A program made the translations under genes and the position numbers. A model generated the notes under the pieces. It did no database searches. It was given only the letters and a program-made list of their open reading frames with translations, and was not told where the DNA came from. Below, piece after piece: positions 37,330 through 49,657 of a DNA stretch of 64,000 nt; position 1 is the stretch's first letter, and each line of letters begins with the position of its first letter. The stretch is from Chamaecrista fasciculata. Lineage: Eukaryota; Streptophyta; Magnoliopsida; Fabales; Fabaceae. The DNA lies in the NCBI GenBank assembly GCA_003254925.1, contig QANZ01011405.1, positions 139,172 to 203,171 of the forward strand, given 5' to 3'.

Positions 37330-38752
37330 GGTGCTTTTAAGAAAATTATAAGGAAAAAAGAAAAAGAAGAGAAAAAGTAAAACGACCTATGGGGAATAGA
37401 TGAGGAGAGTTTTTGTACGAGGACATCTTGTGTGGATCTTGTTCTTGCGTTGTGGGCCAGGGGCATGACCATTCTCATTTATTATTTTATTATTTTTTCG
37501 ATGTTGCGTAGCCTACAAATACTATTTCGATGTTGCGTAGCCTACAAATACCATTCTCATTTATTATCTTCTTGTTGGCGATTGTGATGAAATATATTTA
37601 TAATTCACAAGAAAGAAAAGTGATACTGGTGGCTGGTGGCATAGCCTACAAATACTATTCTGAATATCATGGAAATTTACATATGCATTGTTTGTGCAAG
37701 AACATCTTTGTAATATAAACAGAACAAGAAATCTACAGGTCGGCAGAAAGACTGAAAGAGAGATGGTTTTTCCATATCGTCCTCATGTGAGACTAGTATA
37801 TTTGTGTCCTTTTTAAGTGATGTGTAAAACTGTTTTGGTCTTAGAAATTTTAAATATGAAATGGATCAAACAGCAACTGGCTTGGAATACACAAAAATAT
37901 AAATCCCTTTACAATATCTTGTACAAGCCAAAAATTGGATGGCTTTAGTTTCCAGATACTTTTTTATAGCAGTCGAAGAAAGTCTAAGTGGTTGCTAAGA
38001 TTTTAGCTTAAAATTGTTAAATGTACTTTTTCTTAAGATCCTTCTTTTCTTTCGAGAACGGAAGATAAAGTTCAATTCTTCAGATAGTTAGTTAGAATTA
38101 GTTGAAAATGTAGATGAATATAACTGGAGATTTGTTAACGCGTGCCTTAATGTTTAAAACTCTTATAATGTATTTGAATAAAGTAAATTTAAAAATAAAA
38201 ATAATTTTTAAAAGTAATTATTCTTTTAAATATATCAAAATTGTAATGAAAAAAAGTAATTCAATTATCTCTAAAAAATTATTTCCCTTTGGTCAAAAAT
38301 TCAATTCTTTCATAAACATGTCTAAGCATTACGGAAAGATAATACAAACACTTCATTACTCAGCTCCGTTTGCATATTCAGAGAGCTGTACTAATATGAA
38401 CTCATCCAACGTCTGAATATGAATTCTTCTGGCAAGTTTTCCTCACCATATGCCACCAGTTTGTGTAATTTCTCAACGCATTGACAACCAATAAACAGAA
38501 ACATGAAAATTCACATTCACTGACATCAGCCAAAACATAATTCAACACCCATCCTAACTAAAGAAAGCATTCAGATACAGAAAAATAATCTACAGATGCC
38601 GATGTTACTTGTAATAAAACATCTGCTAGAAATTCTCAGCAGAGCTTGTGCCATTGTGCAGAACACCCCCAAAAAAAAGAGAAATTTATAATGTTTTAGA
38701 AGAAAATTACAAATTCCAGGTGAAAAGAATCCTCAAAGCTAGATCTCTGACA
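37330..38752. other. Convergent intergenic region between NOI and the CCCH gene
   Basis: Holds the 3' regions of both genes. From 37496 to 37552 a unit of about 29 bp (TTCGATGTTGCGTAGCCTAC plus AAATAC) occurs twice in tandem, flanked on both sides by ATTCTCATTTATTAT; a partial third copy (ATAGCCTACAAATACTATTC) is at about 37639. The remainder, 37.7-38.6 kb, is AT-rich and shows nothing I can identify. Confidence 0.5.
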
Positions 38753-41700
38753 TTAGATGTTTACAGGCTGCTGAATTATTGCATCACTAGCCCCTCCATT
38801 TCCAGTCATTCCAGCCACGTTTACACTAGCGGAGTTTGAGTAGGAAGATCGCCGATCAATTGCAGGCATAGTTGAGGGCGATGACGATGTGTTTATTGGG
38901 TGGTCAAACTTACAAGCTGGTCCAAATTTGCATATTCCATAGCGACTGTAATGTGTGCAGACATTCTGGTCCTGGATTTTCAATAAATAAGAGGATCAGA
39001 TCAATGTGAACAACACAGGACTTCATCAAAATGAACCTGATTCCATAATAACTTCACAATCAAGTTTTAATTTCCAAGGGAAGATATTTCTTTCAACAAT
39101 TAAAGAGAAGGGAAATTCAAAGCAGGAAAGAGAGTTGAGGTAATAGGAAGAACATAGTAGATTTACTAATTATTTATACTTCATATAAGGAGCATGTTAA
39201 TTCCATTATGCAGAAAAAGCTTTCAAGTTTGAATGATACGGGGAACGACAGGATTAATAATAAAAACTCACAGGTCTCAAAGGAAGACCCTTGTCACTGA
39301 GGGTGCATGCTGGAGGAGACTTCGCGACCCGATTCCTTGGATGGTGAAATTTACAATTCGATTTGAACTTGCAATCCCCAGTTTTTATGAAGTAACTGCA
39401 TTCAGGTTCCCCAGGTCTTTCTGGAAACTCTTCAACCTGAATCTGCTTTTGATGATGCATATAAATGTTTGTTTCAATCGCTGTGTTGTTCATCGCATAT
39501 GGAGAAGGTGGATGGATACTCCTTTCAGGTAGGTAGACAGGTGCCTTTTTACAAAGGACAGACAGGTCAATAGTCCAACAGGCAGAATAGTATACTCAAT
39601 ATAAAGTAGAAAAGTGAAAATCAATAAGCACTACGTTATGTTATATACCAAAAAATAAACGCCTGCCTTAAAGAATAAGATATGTAGCAAAAAGTAACAA
39701 ATAAGAGGTAGAAAGGGGTAGGGATGTCTAAAAAAAAACAAAAAGACATTCTAATTGCTAGATGCTACTTGTAATATCATTACAATTAGGGTTAGATCTG
39801 AATATATCAGACAATATTTTAGGTTCACTTGTAGCCTTCTAGGTACAAGGACAAACTACACAGCTTTCTTTACCATATATGTACACGTTTGTTAGAAAGG
39901 AGCAATATATATGTGCATGTTTGTTAGAAAGGAGCAATCTATATGTGCTAGTTTGTTAAAAAGGAGCAATATACATCACAACTCCATCATAGAGCCCAGG
40001 AAACAGAAAAGTAAACTTTAGGGTGCTTTTACTTGTTATCCACCCCCACCCCCTATTTCTCCTTCCAAAAAAAAAAAGGGTGCAAAGTGCCAACCATCCA
40101 AGTCAGTAACCTTAGGCTAAGAAACCAAAAGGTATGCAAACTAACAGGTTTTGGACAGAACGTGCACCACATAACACTCAAATCACTGTTTACTCTACAA
40201 AGTGTAAAAACAAAGGATTGTTGACAAGTCAACAACAAGTGGCATTATCTCACAATCCAGAAAGTCATATAAACAAAACCCTGAAAATTAAGGCAGAATA
40301 ATATCTGAAAAAAGAAAAAAACAAAGAGAGAGGAAACTGGAAGGAAAATGTGATAGTCATATACTGCAAACAGTAATCGTCACAAAAGCACTGGATGGTG
40401 AAAACTAAGCAAACCAAACATGTCGTCCAGTAGTAACAATAAATTATAAAGATGCTTGCTAAATGGTTACCAGTAATAACTTACCTGATATGTATTCCAC
40501 TCGGAAGCTCGAGGAGAAAGCCCTTGAGTGGGTGAAAGCATCAGTGGCATAAAAGCAGCAGTTTCATTTGATGTTCTTTGAGAAGACCAGGAGGGTACAG
40601 ATGGCTGTGAGACACCACCTTGTATTGATATAGGCCCACCATTACCATATCTAGAAGGAGTATCACCTCTTCCAACAGCCATTGGATCTGGATGATTAAA
40701 TTTGCAGCTTGCTCCAAACTTACAAGAACCAGTACGCATGTAATAGGGGCACTCTTTCTCTCCCTGTTGTAAATAACAAATTTATGTATATCTAAGGAAA
40801 TAAAACAATTAATCTAGTAAATGGCAGAAAGTGGCAAAAAATATTACATATCTGTCAAACAACACAAGCAAACAAAGTTTCCTTCTAAATAGCTAAGAAA
40901 GATACTAAGATATACCGGACGAATAGGCAGACCAAGAAAGTTAAGCTCTGCAATTGGGGCTGCTGAACTTCTCCCCCTTGTGTGGTTATATTTACAAGCT
41001 TTTCCAAACTTGCAACCACCTGACGTCAGATAATACTGTCATAACATTGGGGGAAAAGAAATTGTCAAAAACATGTATGTCTGAAGAAAGAAATTAGAGA
41101 TAATCAGCAAATGAAAATACCAAACTTCCCAAACCTCTATTTCCGAGGTCTGGTAATTATTAACAGAAATTGATTGCTTTCTTAAAATATTCTATTCATT
41201 TATCCATTTATCTGTCCATCCACTTAGTTATAGGTTTATAGAAACTTATCTATTGATCTATCTATTTATTTATTTATAAATCTACTATCATCAATCTTAG
41301 AATGTTATCTTCCTATTATTGTTATCATCATCCATTTATCATTACTAGGCCAGCATGAGTAAGTTTAACAATGGCTCAATATATAACACCAATGAAAGTG
41401 CTGTGATAACTAATATGCAATGATAAACCTAACCCACCGTGCTAATATTTCTCCCTGTTTCAGCAACTGTTTACGACCAGCAATTATCAAAAGTCAGAAC
41501 AAGTGTTAAGTGTATCACTAGAAGTGACATTTCTTAATCAACCAACGGTAGCATCAACCCAGGCTGGGCGAATCCAGTGTTTATTATTGCAACGAAATCG
41601 CAATGGCAGAACTCTACCTCTCTCACAAGTATATAATCTTACATGAGGAAATGAAAAATACATATTGAATCTCCTAGAGTTAATCCTGTACATGTCATCC

Positions 41701-43038
41701 ATGGCAAATAGCATAGGTGGATGAAGTCTTATTATACTAACTAAACATAATTAATATAAAAGCCAATATAACATTACCATGAGATAATGCAATATTAAAA
41801 GTAGTTTGCAACTAAATCTGTTTTAACAAAATAGTTTAGACAATAACCTTGCATTCTGCCTGCCCCAATTTGTCTGCCGATTCTTCTCTCTCTCCTGCTG
41901 TCTCTTTACCAGTCTTCATTAGACATAAAAACACAGAAGAAACTTTTAGAGGAGAACAGAGCATAAGAAGATTCATTATTAACTGTCCGACAGAATTCTA
42001 TCTATGCACATTCACAATATCACCATATACATCCAATCCTTCTGACGCAATATATTTTCATTTTTCTTTTTCTCTGAAATGAAATACATAAAGAATGCCA
42101 CATTCTAGAACTCGTGAAAGGAGAGAAAAGTTTGAAGTCAGTGAAAGTTACCAAGCAATGTTATAACGAAGAAACATATTACAAAGCAATTCCATTAAAA
42201 ATAGCTTAAAACTACTAGGAACAAACTAATAACAACGACAAGTAGGAGTGTTTACCAGTCCCTCTTATCAAACAAGTATATTCACACTATCAAAATGCTC
42301 TTCGTCTAAATCCAATAGTTCCACAAAAGAAAATGTTTACAGATACACCCAAAAGAAACTTTGGGCAGAAAAGTTTTGTTTCCACAAGGGAATTGTACAG
42401 CTTATCTTCAATATGTAATATTCACATAGATGCATTAATAAAACCACATATTGCCTGCTAGAATGAGAGGAAAAACACGAGAATACCTGGTTTTTCCTCC
42501 TAACTGGGTGATTAAACTTGCAATATATTCCATACTTGCAAGTTCCAGTCTTAAGATAGAACGCACAATCTTCCGCTTCGGGCCTCACAGGATACTGGTG
42601 ATTTCTACCACTGCTTCTCTCTTCGTTTCTCTCCACTTCATCGCCAGTTACATCAAAATCTCTACCTATCTTATCATTCTCACTGTCGTTCACGTTCTCA
42701 TTCCAGCTAATGTCTTCATTTCCATTCCAATCACCATCATCTTCACCCCACCCATCTCCCTTTTCAGATTCTACAGCACCAGCTTCATTACATACACCTT
42801 CTTCACTGCCATCAAAATCAACATTTTTCTCATCATTATCGCCCCATCCATCCTTATCGTTCAAACCCAACTTGTTCTGAAAATCCACACCAAGTGCATC
42901 GGCCTCAACCTGGTGATTAAGATCTGACGTTTCAGTATCGTGATCGGAAATAGGAACAGTGGGTTCCGACCGAAAGCCCAATCCTGGGTTCTCGTTGGAA
43001 TTCGAAATTGCAGATGATTCAGATTCAGAACGCTCCAT
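38753..43038 (-). CDS. C3H43: CCCH zinc-finger RNA-binding protein with five fingers (C3H43-like), 6 exons
   Basis: Exons in transcript order: 43038-42487, 41913-41848, 41035-40916, 40763-40485, 39544-39272, 38971-38753; about 502 residues, all junctions phase 0. Five C-X8-C-X5-C-X3-H fingers: one at the end of exon 1 ([10 protein letters not shown]), one spanning exons 2-3 ([10 protein letters not shown]), and one each in exons 4 ([10 protein letters not shown]), 5 ([10 protein letters not shown]) and 6 ([10 protein letters not shown]). Fingers 2 and 3 are linked by [19 protein letters not shown], and KGLPLRP precedes finger 5, hallmarks of the plant ZFN/HUA1 group. Such proteins bind RNA or nucleic acid in the nucleus or cytoplasm. 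The N-terminal ~150 residues are acidic and carry DGWG twice plus other W residues. An upstream in-frame extension begins with TTG, so the ATG at 43038 is the start. Context (next to REF6 and NOI) fits Arabidopsis At3g48440. Confidence 0.9.
39876..39975. repeat. 32-bp tandem repeat, three copies, in a CCCH-gene intron
   Basis: Three units with the shared core GTTTGTTA(G/A)AAAGGAGCAAT start at 39887, 39919 and 39951, giving an exact 32-bp period. It lies in the intron between exons 4 and 5 (39545-40484). The alternating ATATATGTGCA spacer varies slightly. Confidence 0.85.
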
Positions 43039-43330
43039 TCTCCCTCCACATTTCAAACCCTAATAATGGAGATGATAGCAAACAATAATAATTAATTAAA
43101 AATAGAAGAAGTAGGTGGGTAGCAAAGCAACACAGGGAAATGAGGCACTTTGAGAGAGGAAAAAAGCTGTGTGTATTTTTTATGTGAAATAAGAAATTCC
43201 AGAGAGAGAGAGAGAGAGAGAGATGTGAACAAAAAGATGAAGTAAAAGGAAAACGAAAGGTTCTGGCAAAAAAAAAAAGGAAAACGAAAGGCGTTGCTTT
43301 TTGTCCTGTGTATTTCTACAGCTTATTATA
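43039..43330 (-). promoter_or_regulatory. Leader and proximal promoter of the CCCH gene
   Basis: Directly upstream of the CCCH start codon. Contains a (GA)n tract of about 10-11 units at 43200-43221, which reads as a CT tract in the transcript direction, and a GGAAAACGAAAGG motif present twice (about 43248 and 43279). No certain TATA box. Confidence 0.4.
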
Positions 43331-46005
43331 CTTGTGTGTATTCTACACCATGCGTGATTTGTGTGATTGTAACTTTCTAACCGTATAACAGCTTGTTTTG
43401 CAAATCGATTATAAAGGCATAAGTTAAAAAAAAAGAAGTTATCATTATTATTTTATTTAAAACCATTAATTAACTGCTAAAATTGTCTTTTATTCTTTTC
43501 AAGGTTTAAATATTTGATATTATTCATATCTTTATTATCTGAGTTAGTATCACTTTACTATTTTTCAGATTTTCTTTTATCTGTTGCCTTAAATATTTAC
43601 TATTTTCATGATTTGGTAATAAAAGAAGAAGATGATGAAGAAGATTAAGGGTATGTTTGGTTTGGATCTTAAGCAGAGCTATAGAGTTGATTAGTACCAA
43701 AAAGCTTAATAGTTTTAGACTTTTAGGTGATAAAGTGAGCAAAATGCCTAAAAAGAAATGTCACTTGTGAGTGATACAAGAATTTGTAGCAAACAAGTTT
43801 ACCACTTGTGGATCGCATGCAAATTTGCTTTCTGGTAAATATGATTCACCAAAGCAAGAGTCCATCTTTGAGAGTACAGAAAGAATATAATATAACCTTA
43901 TCAAAAAAAAAAAAAGAAAGAATATAATATAAGACTTTTTTCAACTAATTTTCTGATATTAATTCAAAAAATGATTTAATTTTTGAAAATTATAAATTAC
44001 TTAATTTAATTATTAAAAGATAAAAACTATGAAATGTAGTTATTTAAAATTAAAAATACTAACTAAGAATTAATTATAAATAGGCCAAATTGCGTTCTTG
44101 ATCCTATATATTTAGGGTGAGTTTCAAATTTTCAATCTAACTTTTTTTTTTACAAAATTAGTTTTACATATTTTTTATAAAATTTTACTTTATAGTCCCA
44201 ACGATTGAATGTGTTCATATATTTTTTGTTTCAAGGTCGAATTTAACAAGTCAATTCTTTACCCAGTTAGAGCCGTAAACAAATAAGGTCAAGCTGGATC
44301 TCAAAAAAGTAGGTTATGGTCAAATGAGGAAAATTGATCAAATCTTTCTTATTTCAAGTCTAAATACGATGAGTTCCAAACTACGAGTTACCATTGATAA
44401 ACCCTTTTTCTGCCTAGTCAGGAGTTAGGACCAATAATAAATGGGAAAATATATATATATATATATATATAAAGTTCCTTATATGTTTGTCATAAGGTTC
44501 CTCCAATCACTAAGATTTAATTGTATTCTCTCTCTTCAATGATTGACCATGTAAAAAGTTGTGTTTAATATTCTCATCATTATAATTGGTTATGCATAAA
44601 TTTTTCATCACATGTCAAATGTTAATTGAAAAATTTTATAGCAAACATATAAAAAATTTTACCCTTAATAAATAAAGTCAAATCGAGCATAAAGTAGGTT
44701 TGGGACCAATTTTCTTACACAAAAAATAAAAAATTGGTCATGAATTTACTTTAGGATCCAATTTTGAGATACCCATGGATAGAGTATTATGATATATGTA
44801 CCCACCTAATAGTTAAATTTCTAGACTCGAATCCAAATCCAAAGAGTTTTTAAAATAAATAGTTTATTTTTATGAAATATAACTCAATTATATTATATTA
44901 TATAATATTATAATATATATTAACATTATTCAATTTTATATTTTTATAAAAAAAACATTAATTTTACACTTATATATAATATAATTTAAAATTATAATAC
45001 ATATATTTATATATCAAAAGAATTACTATAACGGAGGTATAAGGTATTAGTTGGGTACCCTATCCCTGGACCACAATTTTGAATGTGTAAATTCTTGTAT
45101 TGATATTCATTATATTTTTATTCACATTCAATAAGTAAAATTTAGAGGTATCTATTATATTTTAATCATTTTTAATTTGATTTGACTTCATTTATTAATG
45201 ATTTCAATTGGGTAAGAAAAATGACTAATCAAGAGTAATTCATAACTATAAACTAGTCACATTTAAATTTGAAATGAAAAAGATATAACTAATTTTATTC
45301 ATTTGACCGTAAAATCAGTGACTCATATTTGAGGTTCGATTTCACTTTATTTGTTAATGGTCCTAGTTATACAGAGAAAAGATTCATCAAAAGCAACATA
45401 TAATTTCGGCATTCGAATTTAAAATTAGAGAGATATAATCATATTTAATTATTGAGAATACATAGAACCAATTTTGCAACACTAAAGGATAAATCATATT
45501 TAGTAGTATTTTCTTCAAACCATATAATAAAATAAATCTTATTATTAAATGTTAAAATAAAGAGAAAGTAGTTAGATGGAAATTAATAGATTACCAACTT
45601 TCCACATTCCACTACTTGGTATAAAAAGAAAACTCCTCACAATTTTTATTATATAATACATCAAAAAATTGCACTCTTATAATTTTAAGTTGTCATTAAA
45701 TATTTCAAGATTAGTAAATCATTCAAAATAGATAGAAAAAATAATAAAATATTATAAAAATTCTCATTATCCAGTAATCCATGGCTTTCTTTTTCGTGAG
45801 TAGCTTGAATTCTCCGCATATGGAATTGGAGTTTTGGAATTGTCTTTTCCGAATGGAATGCGTAAAGAAGTATAGAATCACATAATTCATTCGATAGTAA
45901 ATACATTTTTATAAAATGTGCTTAAGACATGGATTTGAAATCCCCTAAGAAAATTAGAATTATTATTTATAGTGCAAATGAGATCAGTTGATTCATCTAA
46001 CAATC
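43331..46005. other. AT-rich intergenic DNA
   Basis: Between the CCCH gene promoter and the SINE. Contains an (AT)n tract at about 44450-44471 and several A/T-rich runs. No credible exon, RNA gene or transposon end was found. Short ORFs here lack family features. Confidence 0.5.
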
Positions 46006-46019
46006 AAATAAACTTGGTT

Positions 46020-46209
46020 TTTTTTTTTTTATATAATGTTATGAGTTTTCTTGGCCTATCCGTATAACAGTTTAAGTGAAGACTAATCCAATTCGGACAA
46101 CAGAGACGAAACGGTTGTGCCCTCCCAACAATGTCGACTCTAAGAATCAAATTTGAGTCCTCTCACCTAGAGTGTAGTCCGTTAACCACTACACCAAACA
46201 TTTGTTGAT
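46020..46209 (-). mobile_element. tRNA-derived SINE with 14-bp target duplication
   Basis: On the minus strand the element starts near 46209 and has an A-box-like TGGTGTAGTGGTTAAC (46196-46181) and a degenerate B box about 35 bases on (GGACTCAAATTTGATTC). It ends in an A-rich tail (the T run 46020-46032 on the plus strand). A perfect 14-bp duplication, AAATAAACTTGGTT, flanks it at 46006-46019 and 46210-46223. The body is about 190 bp. These are the defining marks of a Pol III SINE. The intact duplication implies fairly recent insertion. Confidence 0.92.
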
Positions 46210-46319
46210 AAATAAACTTGGTTCTATGTATTAAAGAAAACTTGGTTTACTTTGTCTAGAACGAAGGTGATGTTTCACAAAAAGAAACAAAATAATATCA
46301 TCTATGTTAGTCAGGATGC

Positions 46320-47480
46320 ATAAGGAAAATATACCAAGAGGGGGGTAAATTGGTATTTAAAATTTTTTCTAAGTTAAAAAAGAGTTTTAAGAAAGTTACT
46401 TAAAACAGGTTCTCAAAACAATCCCTCTAATATAAATTCCTTAGAACAGTTCCTTCAAACAGTTTCTTTCAGAACAAAGTTCCTTAGCAATAACAGATAT
46501 ACTTAAGAACAGATTTACTCAGATAAAGAAGCTACTTAAGCAGATCAGATATTCAAACAGATTGCTAATGAAAGAAAACTAATCATTAACTCAAAAGATA
46601 AATGCGGAATATAAAGGAGAAAGGATAAGGAATAATGACACAACAGATTTATACTGGTTCAGAATAGGATACTAGTCCTCAACAAAAGATTTTCTCTTAA
46701 GCCTACGTCCAGTCCTCACACACAAAGTAAGAGATTTTATATTATTGCTGGGCAAACTAACCAAATACAATTGGCACTCAACACTCACGGATCACCATTG
46801 GGGTTTTACACTTTTACAGTTTCCCAAACCAACAAGTCCTCACGGGTAACAATAAGGTTCCTCACAACAACTCCTCTTATAGTGCAACCACTCACGGATC
46901 ATCACTTTGGGTTATAACAACAACCGAGGGTAGGTAACCTATTACCACTAGGAGGTATACGAATGAATCAGACAGTTTCAAAAAGTATATAGAATGGGTT
47001 CTCTCACAAAGAGATAGGTGTACACACAAAGGTGAATTGTCACAAAGACACAATCCCACAAATGGTTTTCACAAAGAGATAGCACTTAGCAGCTTTCTGA
47101 TATTGACACTTAGTCTAGCTTTAGCACACAACAATCAACCACAAATTAGGAACTTTTGAAATCTTTAGCTTATATAGTAGAGCAGCTTCAATAGCTTGAT
47201 AAGGAATATTTCTTCAGCCTTGAATGCTCCAACGGCTAGGAACAGTAGGATCTTCAAGAAATTCGATTTGTCTTAGCCTTCTTCAAAGTCTTGACAGCAT
47301 TTCCAGGTTGCTCATCTGATATTTATGACATATAGACGTTGAGCAGCAATCAGCAGAGTCAAAATATCAAAGTTTAAAAACTTTCCGTGTAAGAGTTCCT
47401 TGACCTGCGGATTAGGAGCAATTAGCATAATTCTTTTCAAATATAGATTTAGCATTTAATAAAATTTCCAACAATCAGCT
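46320..47480. repeat. Unclassified repeat-like block
   Basis: Less AT-rich than its surroundings, with phrases such as ACCAAGAGGGGGGTAAATTGG and ACAGATTTATACTGGTTC that I recall from dispersed repeats in many dicots. It has repeated sub-motifs: CAGTTCCTTCAAACAG-like runs at 46435-46500, CACTCACGGATCA twice (about 46790 and 46890), and TCACAAAGA three or more times (47000-47080). No ORF, terminal repeat or target duplication found. Confidence 0.35.
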
Positions 47481-47978
47481 TATATAATTCTCAACGTTCA
47501 TAACACATAGTTAATGATATGGAGCAATATCAGCACTTGAAATAATTAGAATATAATGATCAATGGACAAATTAGAAAGTTTCCTAAATAGTTCCTTTAA
47601 TCATAGCGATAATTAAATAATAAGAATAATTTTAAGATTTCTTTCCTTCTTTAGATTGATTAACACATAATCACTGATTTCATACTTAATGAAATTCTGA
47701 TTTTACTCAATCATGGTCTCTCAACTCAAGCAATATTATTTTCAGCAAGATTCCGAGACTTAATATGATCTTTCAATTAAACTTTATTATTTAAGATAAT
47801 GCATCGTGACTAACCAATATTTAATATATATTAACTAAGAATTTTTGGCAATTATCAAAACACAAAATGTGATAAAAATTAATTTAATTAATATAACGTC
47901 AGCCTAAGAATATTCTAGCGCTTAATTGAATTAATATAAACATATACAAAATTTATCCCAACAATCTATAATAATATT

Positions 47979-48380
47979 GGTCAAAACTTCATTTTCATTC
48001 TTGAATTATGAATTTTATTTTAGTCTTTAAACTATTTTTAATTATGTTTTCGTGCTAAAAATTTTTTCACTTGTTTTATCATTAGTCCCAGTCGTAATTC
48101 CATATAATTTTTTCATTAGTCCCAGTCGTAATTCCATATAATTTTTGTTGTTATTTTTAAGTTAGACCCTTGAGATGATTTCTCTATCATATTTGTTATA
48201 ATATATGAGTTGAGAAATTATTTATATTAGTTGTCTAGGTCAAAAATCAAGACAAAAATAAATAAAATTGTAAACGATGGAACAAATAAAAAAATTGAGA
48301 AGCAAAATGAAATGAAAAATAATTTAAGGATTAAAACAGAATTTATCTTATGGTTCAGGGACCAAAATGAGCTTTTGACC
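47979..48380. mobile_element. Mutator-like fold-back MITE
   Basis: About 400 bp with long imperfect terminal inverted repeats starting GGTCAAAA on each end (left CTTCATTTTCATTCTTGAA, right on the other strand GCTCATTTTGGTCCCTGAA). Flanked by TAATAATATT (47969-47978) and TAGTAATATT (48381-48390), a 10-bp duplication with one mismatch, within the Mutator-like range. Interior has a 34-bp tandem repeat. Noncoding. Confidence 0.75.
48079..48146. repeat. 34-bp tandem duplication inside the MITE
   Basis: Two essentially identical units starting TCATTAGTCCCAGTCGTAAT at 48079 and 48113. Being identical, the duplication is younger than the surrounding element arms, which have diverged. Confidence 0.9.
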
Positions 48381-48390
48381 TAGTAATATT

Positions 48391-49657
48391 TGTAAAATAC
48401 AGTACATTTTAAAAAAAATTAAAATGATTGTGTATCACTGTGTAAAAAATTCTTCTAGTGGGTCAATTCATGGATATGGTGGGTCCAGTAGAGCATCTTT
48501 CCACTTGATCATTGTGGATAAAGGTAAGAATCCATTGCTCAAGCCTCAATGTGTGCTTCCATGTAACTAACATTGAACAAGTTGATCAACGGTATATATA
48601 TATATATATATATACATTTCATCGTTGAAAATTTACTGTTTTTAGGCAAGTGGCTACTATAAAGTTTGAAGCTTAACTTACAAATTATTCAAATCTATGA
48701 TTACTAAATTATATTCAACGATTTAATCATAGATGATATTGTTTCCTTCCATTATAGTTTTGGAGCTAACAACTTTTAATAATAGTATGAATAACTTCAT
48801 CTTCACATATTAACACAGTTGGGGATGTGTTCAAATAGTAAATTACTTGGAGTACACCATGGCACCAAAGTTTATCATTGAATCGATCAAATTAAAGTAA
48901 TACAAAAATAATTTTATAATCCAATTAAATTGTCAATAGAGATTAATCTAATTGATAAAAAATCACGAGTTGTCCTAACTTTAATAAACTTTTAAAATTC
49001 AACTCATCTAAACTTTTTTATGCCAAATTCAATTGAACATATTTATAATACCTAGCATCAGGTTATCAAAGCATTCCTTCCACCTATGGGTATTATTATT
49101 ATTTGGTATCACCACAAATGTTTTCAATCTATCCATTTTACAAAGAATAAACCAGTAAATCTCATAATATAACAAAGATTAACCCTTATTTGAGTCGGGA
49201 AATCTCATAATATGAATGAAACTCTCCTGACAAAATTGTCTTTGTCAAGACTCAAACTCGAAAACCTAAGCTATAGAAATTGGAGTACTCACCACTCCAA
49301 ATCCAATGTACCTGTGAGCATTATTAGAAATGAAGTACAGCATCTGTGAATGCGGCCTTGATGGATCATGCCTCATGCATGAGTAATGCAACAAAGTCAT
49401 CAAGACACAAATGTTAGTTCTGCATTTGCATGAGATACAAATTGGATGAGAATCATGTTTTCGAGATCCAAGCAATTGCTTTACATGCATTAAACAAATG
49501 GGTACAAAAAGATCCAAAGCAAGCAGAATTAGTAGTTACTCCAAATGGCAATAGCAGGGACATCCTAAATTCTAAACCTAGTCCTAACCCTGTCAATTGA
49601 ACAATGGATTCATAAATTCATAAAAACCATGTTAAGTAACATATACTCCATTTGCTA
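48391..49657. other. Intergenic DNA and REF6 3' flank
   Basis: Contains a (TA)n tract at about 48593-48614. The ~200-400 bases below 49658 probably include the REF6 3' untranslated region. No other structure recognised. Confidence 0.45.

Noticed and set aside
42451-42927. 158-codon plus-strand ORF
   Set aside because: It is the antisense shadow of the acidic CCCH exon 1; hydrophobic composition comes from reading acidic codons backwards.
43039-43056. Six extra residues at the CCCH protein N terminus
   Set aside because: The upstream in-frame codon is TTG; the first ATG in frame is 43038.
46120-46209. Functional tRNA gene
   Set aside because: A and B boxes are present but no cloverleaf can be drawn and the sequence ends in an A-rich tail with a target duplication; it is a SINE.
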